From MKRK01 sp001896915 (GTDB taxonomy: Bacteria > Bacillota > Clostridia > Oscillospirales > Acutalibacteraceae): a DNA stretch of 6,171 bases. The notes under the pieces were generated by a model that ran no database searches, was not told the origin of the DNA, and saw only the letters and a program-made list of their open reading frames with translations. Position 1 is the first letter of the stretch, and every line of letters starts with the position of its first letter. Both the position numbers and the translations under genes were made by a program. Location of the stretch: positions 1-6,171 of the forward strand of contig CALJJF010000056.1 in the NCBI GenBank assembly GCA_937973935.1, given 5' to 3'. Positions 6,001-6,171 of the stretch are shown one piece after another.

Positions 6001-6171
6001 TTAGTTGCTGTCCTCCTTTATCCATGTCCTGAGAAGCTGTGCAACGATATCAGGATTGGAGGAAGAAAATTCTCTGATTTGCTTTTTCAGTCCCTGCTCT
6101 CTTGTCTCATTGAGAACGATCGCCGGTATTTCATCGGCAGGACTCTTTCTCTTCTGCCCAATGGGTGTGAT
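6001..6171 (-). CDS. fliF: Flagellar MS-ring protein FliF, C-terminal end (partial)
   Basis: This is the last 56 codons of a gene that enters from the right edge of the window and ends at TAA (6003-6001). The tail reads as a lysine/arginine-rich stretch (ITPIGQKRKSPADEIPAIVL), then a segment ending SNPDIVAQLLRTWIKED. That ending is the hallmark cytoplasmic tail of FliF, the inner-membrane ring protein on which the flagellar basal body is built; in the family this tail binds the N-terminal domain of FliG. Here fliG follows immediately, which supports the assignment. The transmembrane and ring-building domains lie outside the window and cannot be judged. The stop codon abuts the fliG start in the same reading frame, so the two proteins are separated only by one TAA. 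Confidence 0.93.
   Translation of the reverse strand: MTPIGQKRKSPADEIPAIVLNETREQGLKKQIREFSSSNPDIVAQLLRTWIKEDSN
6011..6019 (-). promoter_or_regulatory. Ribosome binding site of fliG inside the fliF 3' end
   Basis: Reads AAAGGAGGA on the minus strand, ten bases before the fliG ATG. It lies within the last codons of fliF, so ribosomes finishing fliF pass over it just before terminating at the adjacent TAA, an arrangement suited to coupled translation. Confidence 0.85.

Noticed and set aside
1..6171. CRISPR arrays, insertion sequences, tRNA or rRNA genes
   Set aside because: No repeated spacer-like units, terminal inverted repeats, transposase motifs or conserved RNA segments are visible. Almost every base belongs to a flagellar gene.

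Overview
The window is a stretch of one large flagellar operon, read entirely on the minus strand (from base 6171 down to base 1). The gene order is fliF(end)-fliG-fliH-fliI-fliJ-fliK-flgD-'flagellar operon protein'-flgE(start). Strong purine-rich Shine-Dalgarno sites (AGGAGG type), GTG and TTG starts, lysine/glutamate-rich proteins, a short FlgD without the long C-terminal domains, and the small conserved protein between flgD and flgE together point to a Firmicute, most likely a clostridial (class Clostridia) chromosome of moderate GC. I cannot name the species.

Layout. Bases 6171-6001 hold the last 56 codons of fliF (MS ring), whose TAA directly abuts the ATG of fliG (rotor/switch protein, 6000-4987). 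fliH (5003-4248) overlaps the end of fliG by 17 bases. After a 34-base gap comes fliI (4213-2906, the export ATPase), 15 bases later fliJ (2890-2438, the ATPase stalk/chaperone-escort protein), 27 bases later fliK (2410-983, hook-length ruler), 56 bases later flgD (926-525, hook cap), and 16 bases later a 134-residue flagellar operon protein of unknown function (508-104). An 84-base untranslated gap then precedes the first six codons of flgE (19-1, hook protein), which runs out of the window.

How the genes work together. FliF forms the membrane ring, and its C-terminal tail anchors FliG, which carries the torque-generating face of the rotor. FliH, FliI and FliJ form the ATPase complex that feeds the type III export gate. 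FliK and FlgD are exported to measure and cap the growing hook made of FlgE. The order therefore follows assembly from membrane ring to hook. Tight spacing and overlaps indicate co-transcription and translational coupling.

I see no RNA gene, mobile element, CRISPR array, convincing terminator or strong promoter, and no noncoding stretch longer than 84 bases. The region is an ordinary core flagellar operon. The points most worth a second look are the uncharacterised protein between flgD and flgE, the in-frame fliF/fliG junction, the non-ATG starts, and the leader in front of flgE.
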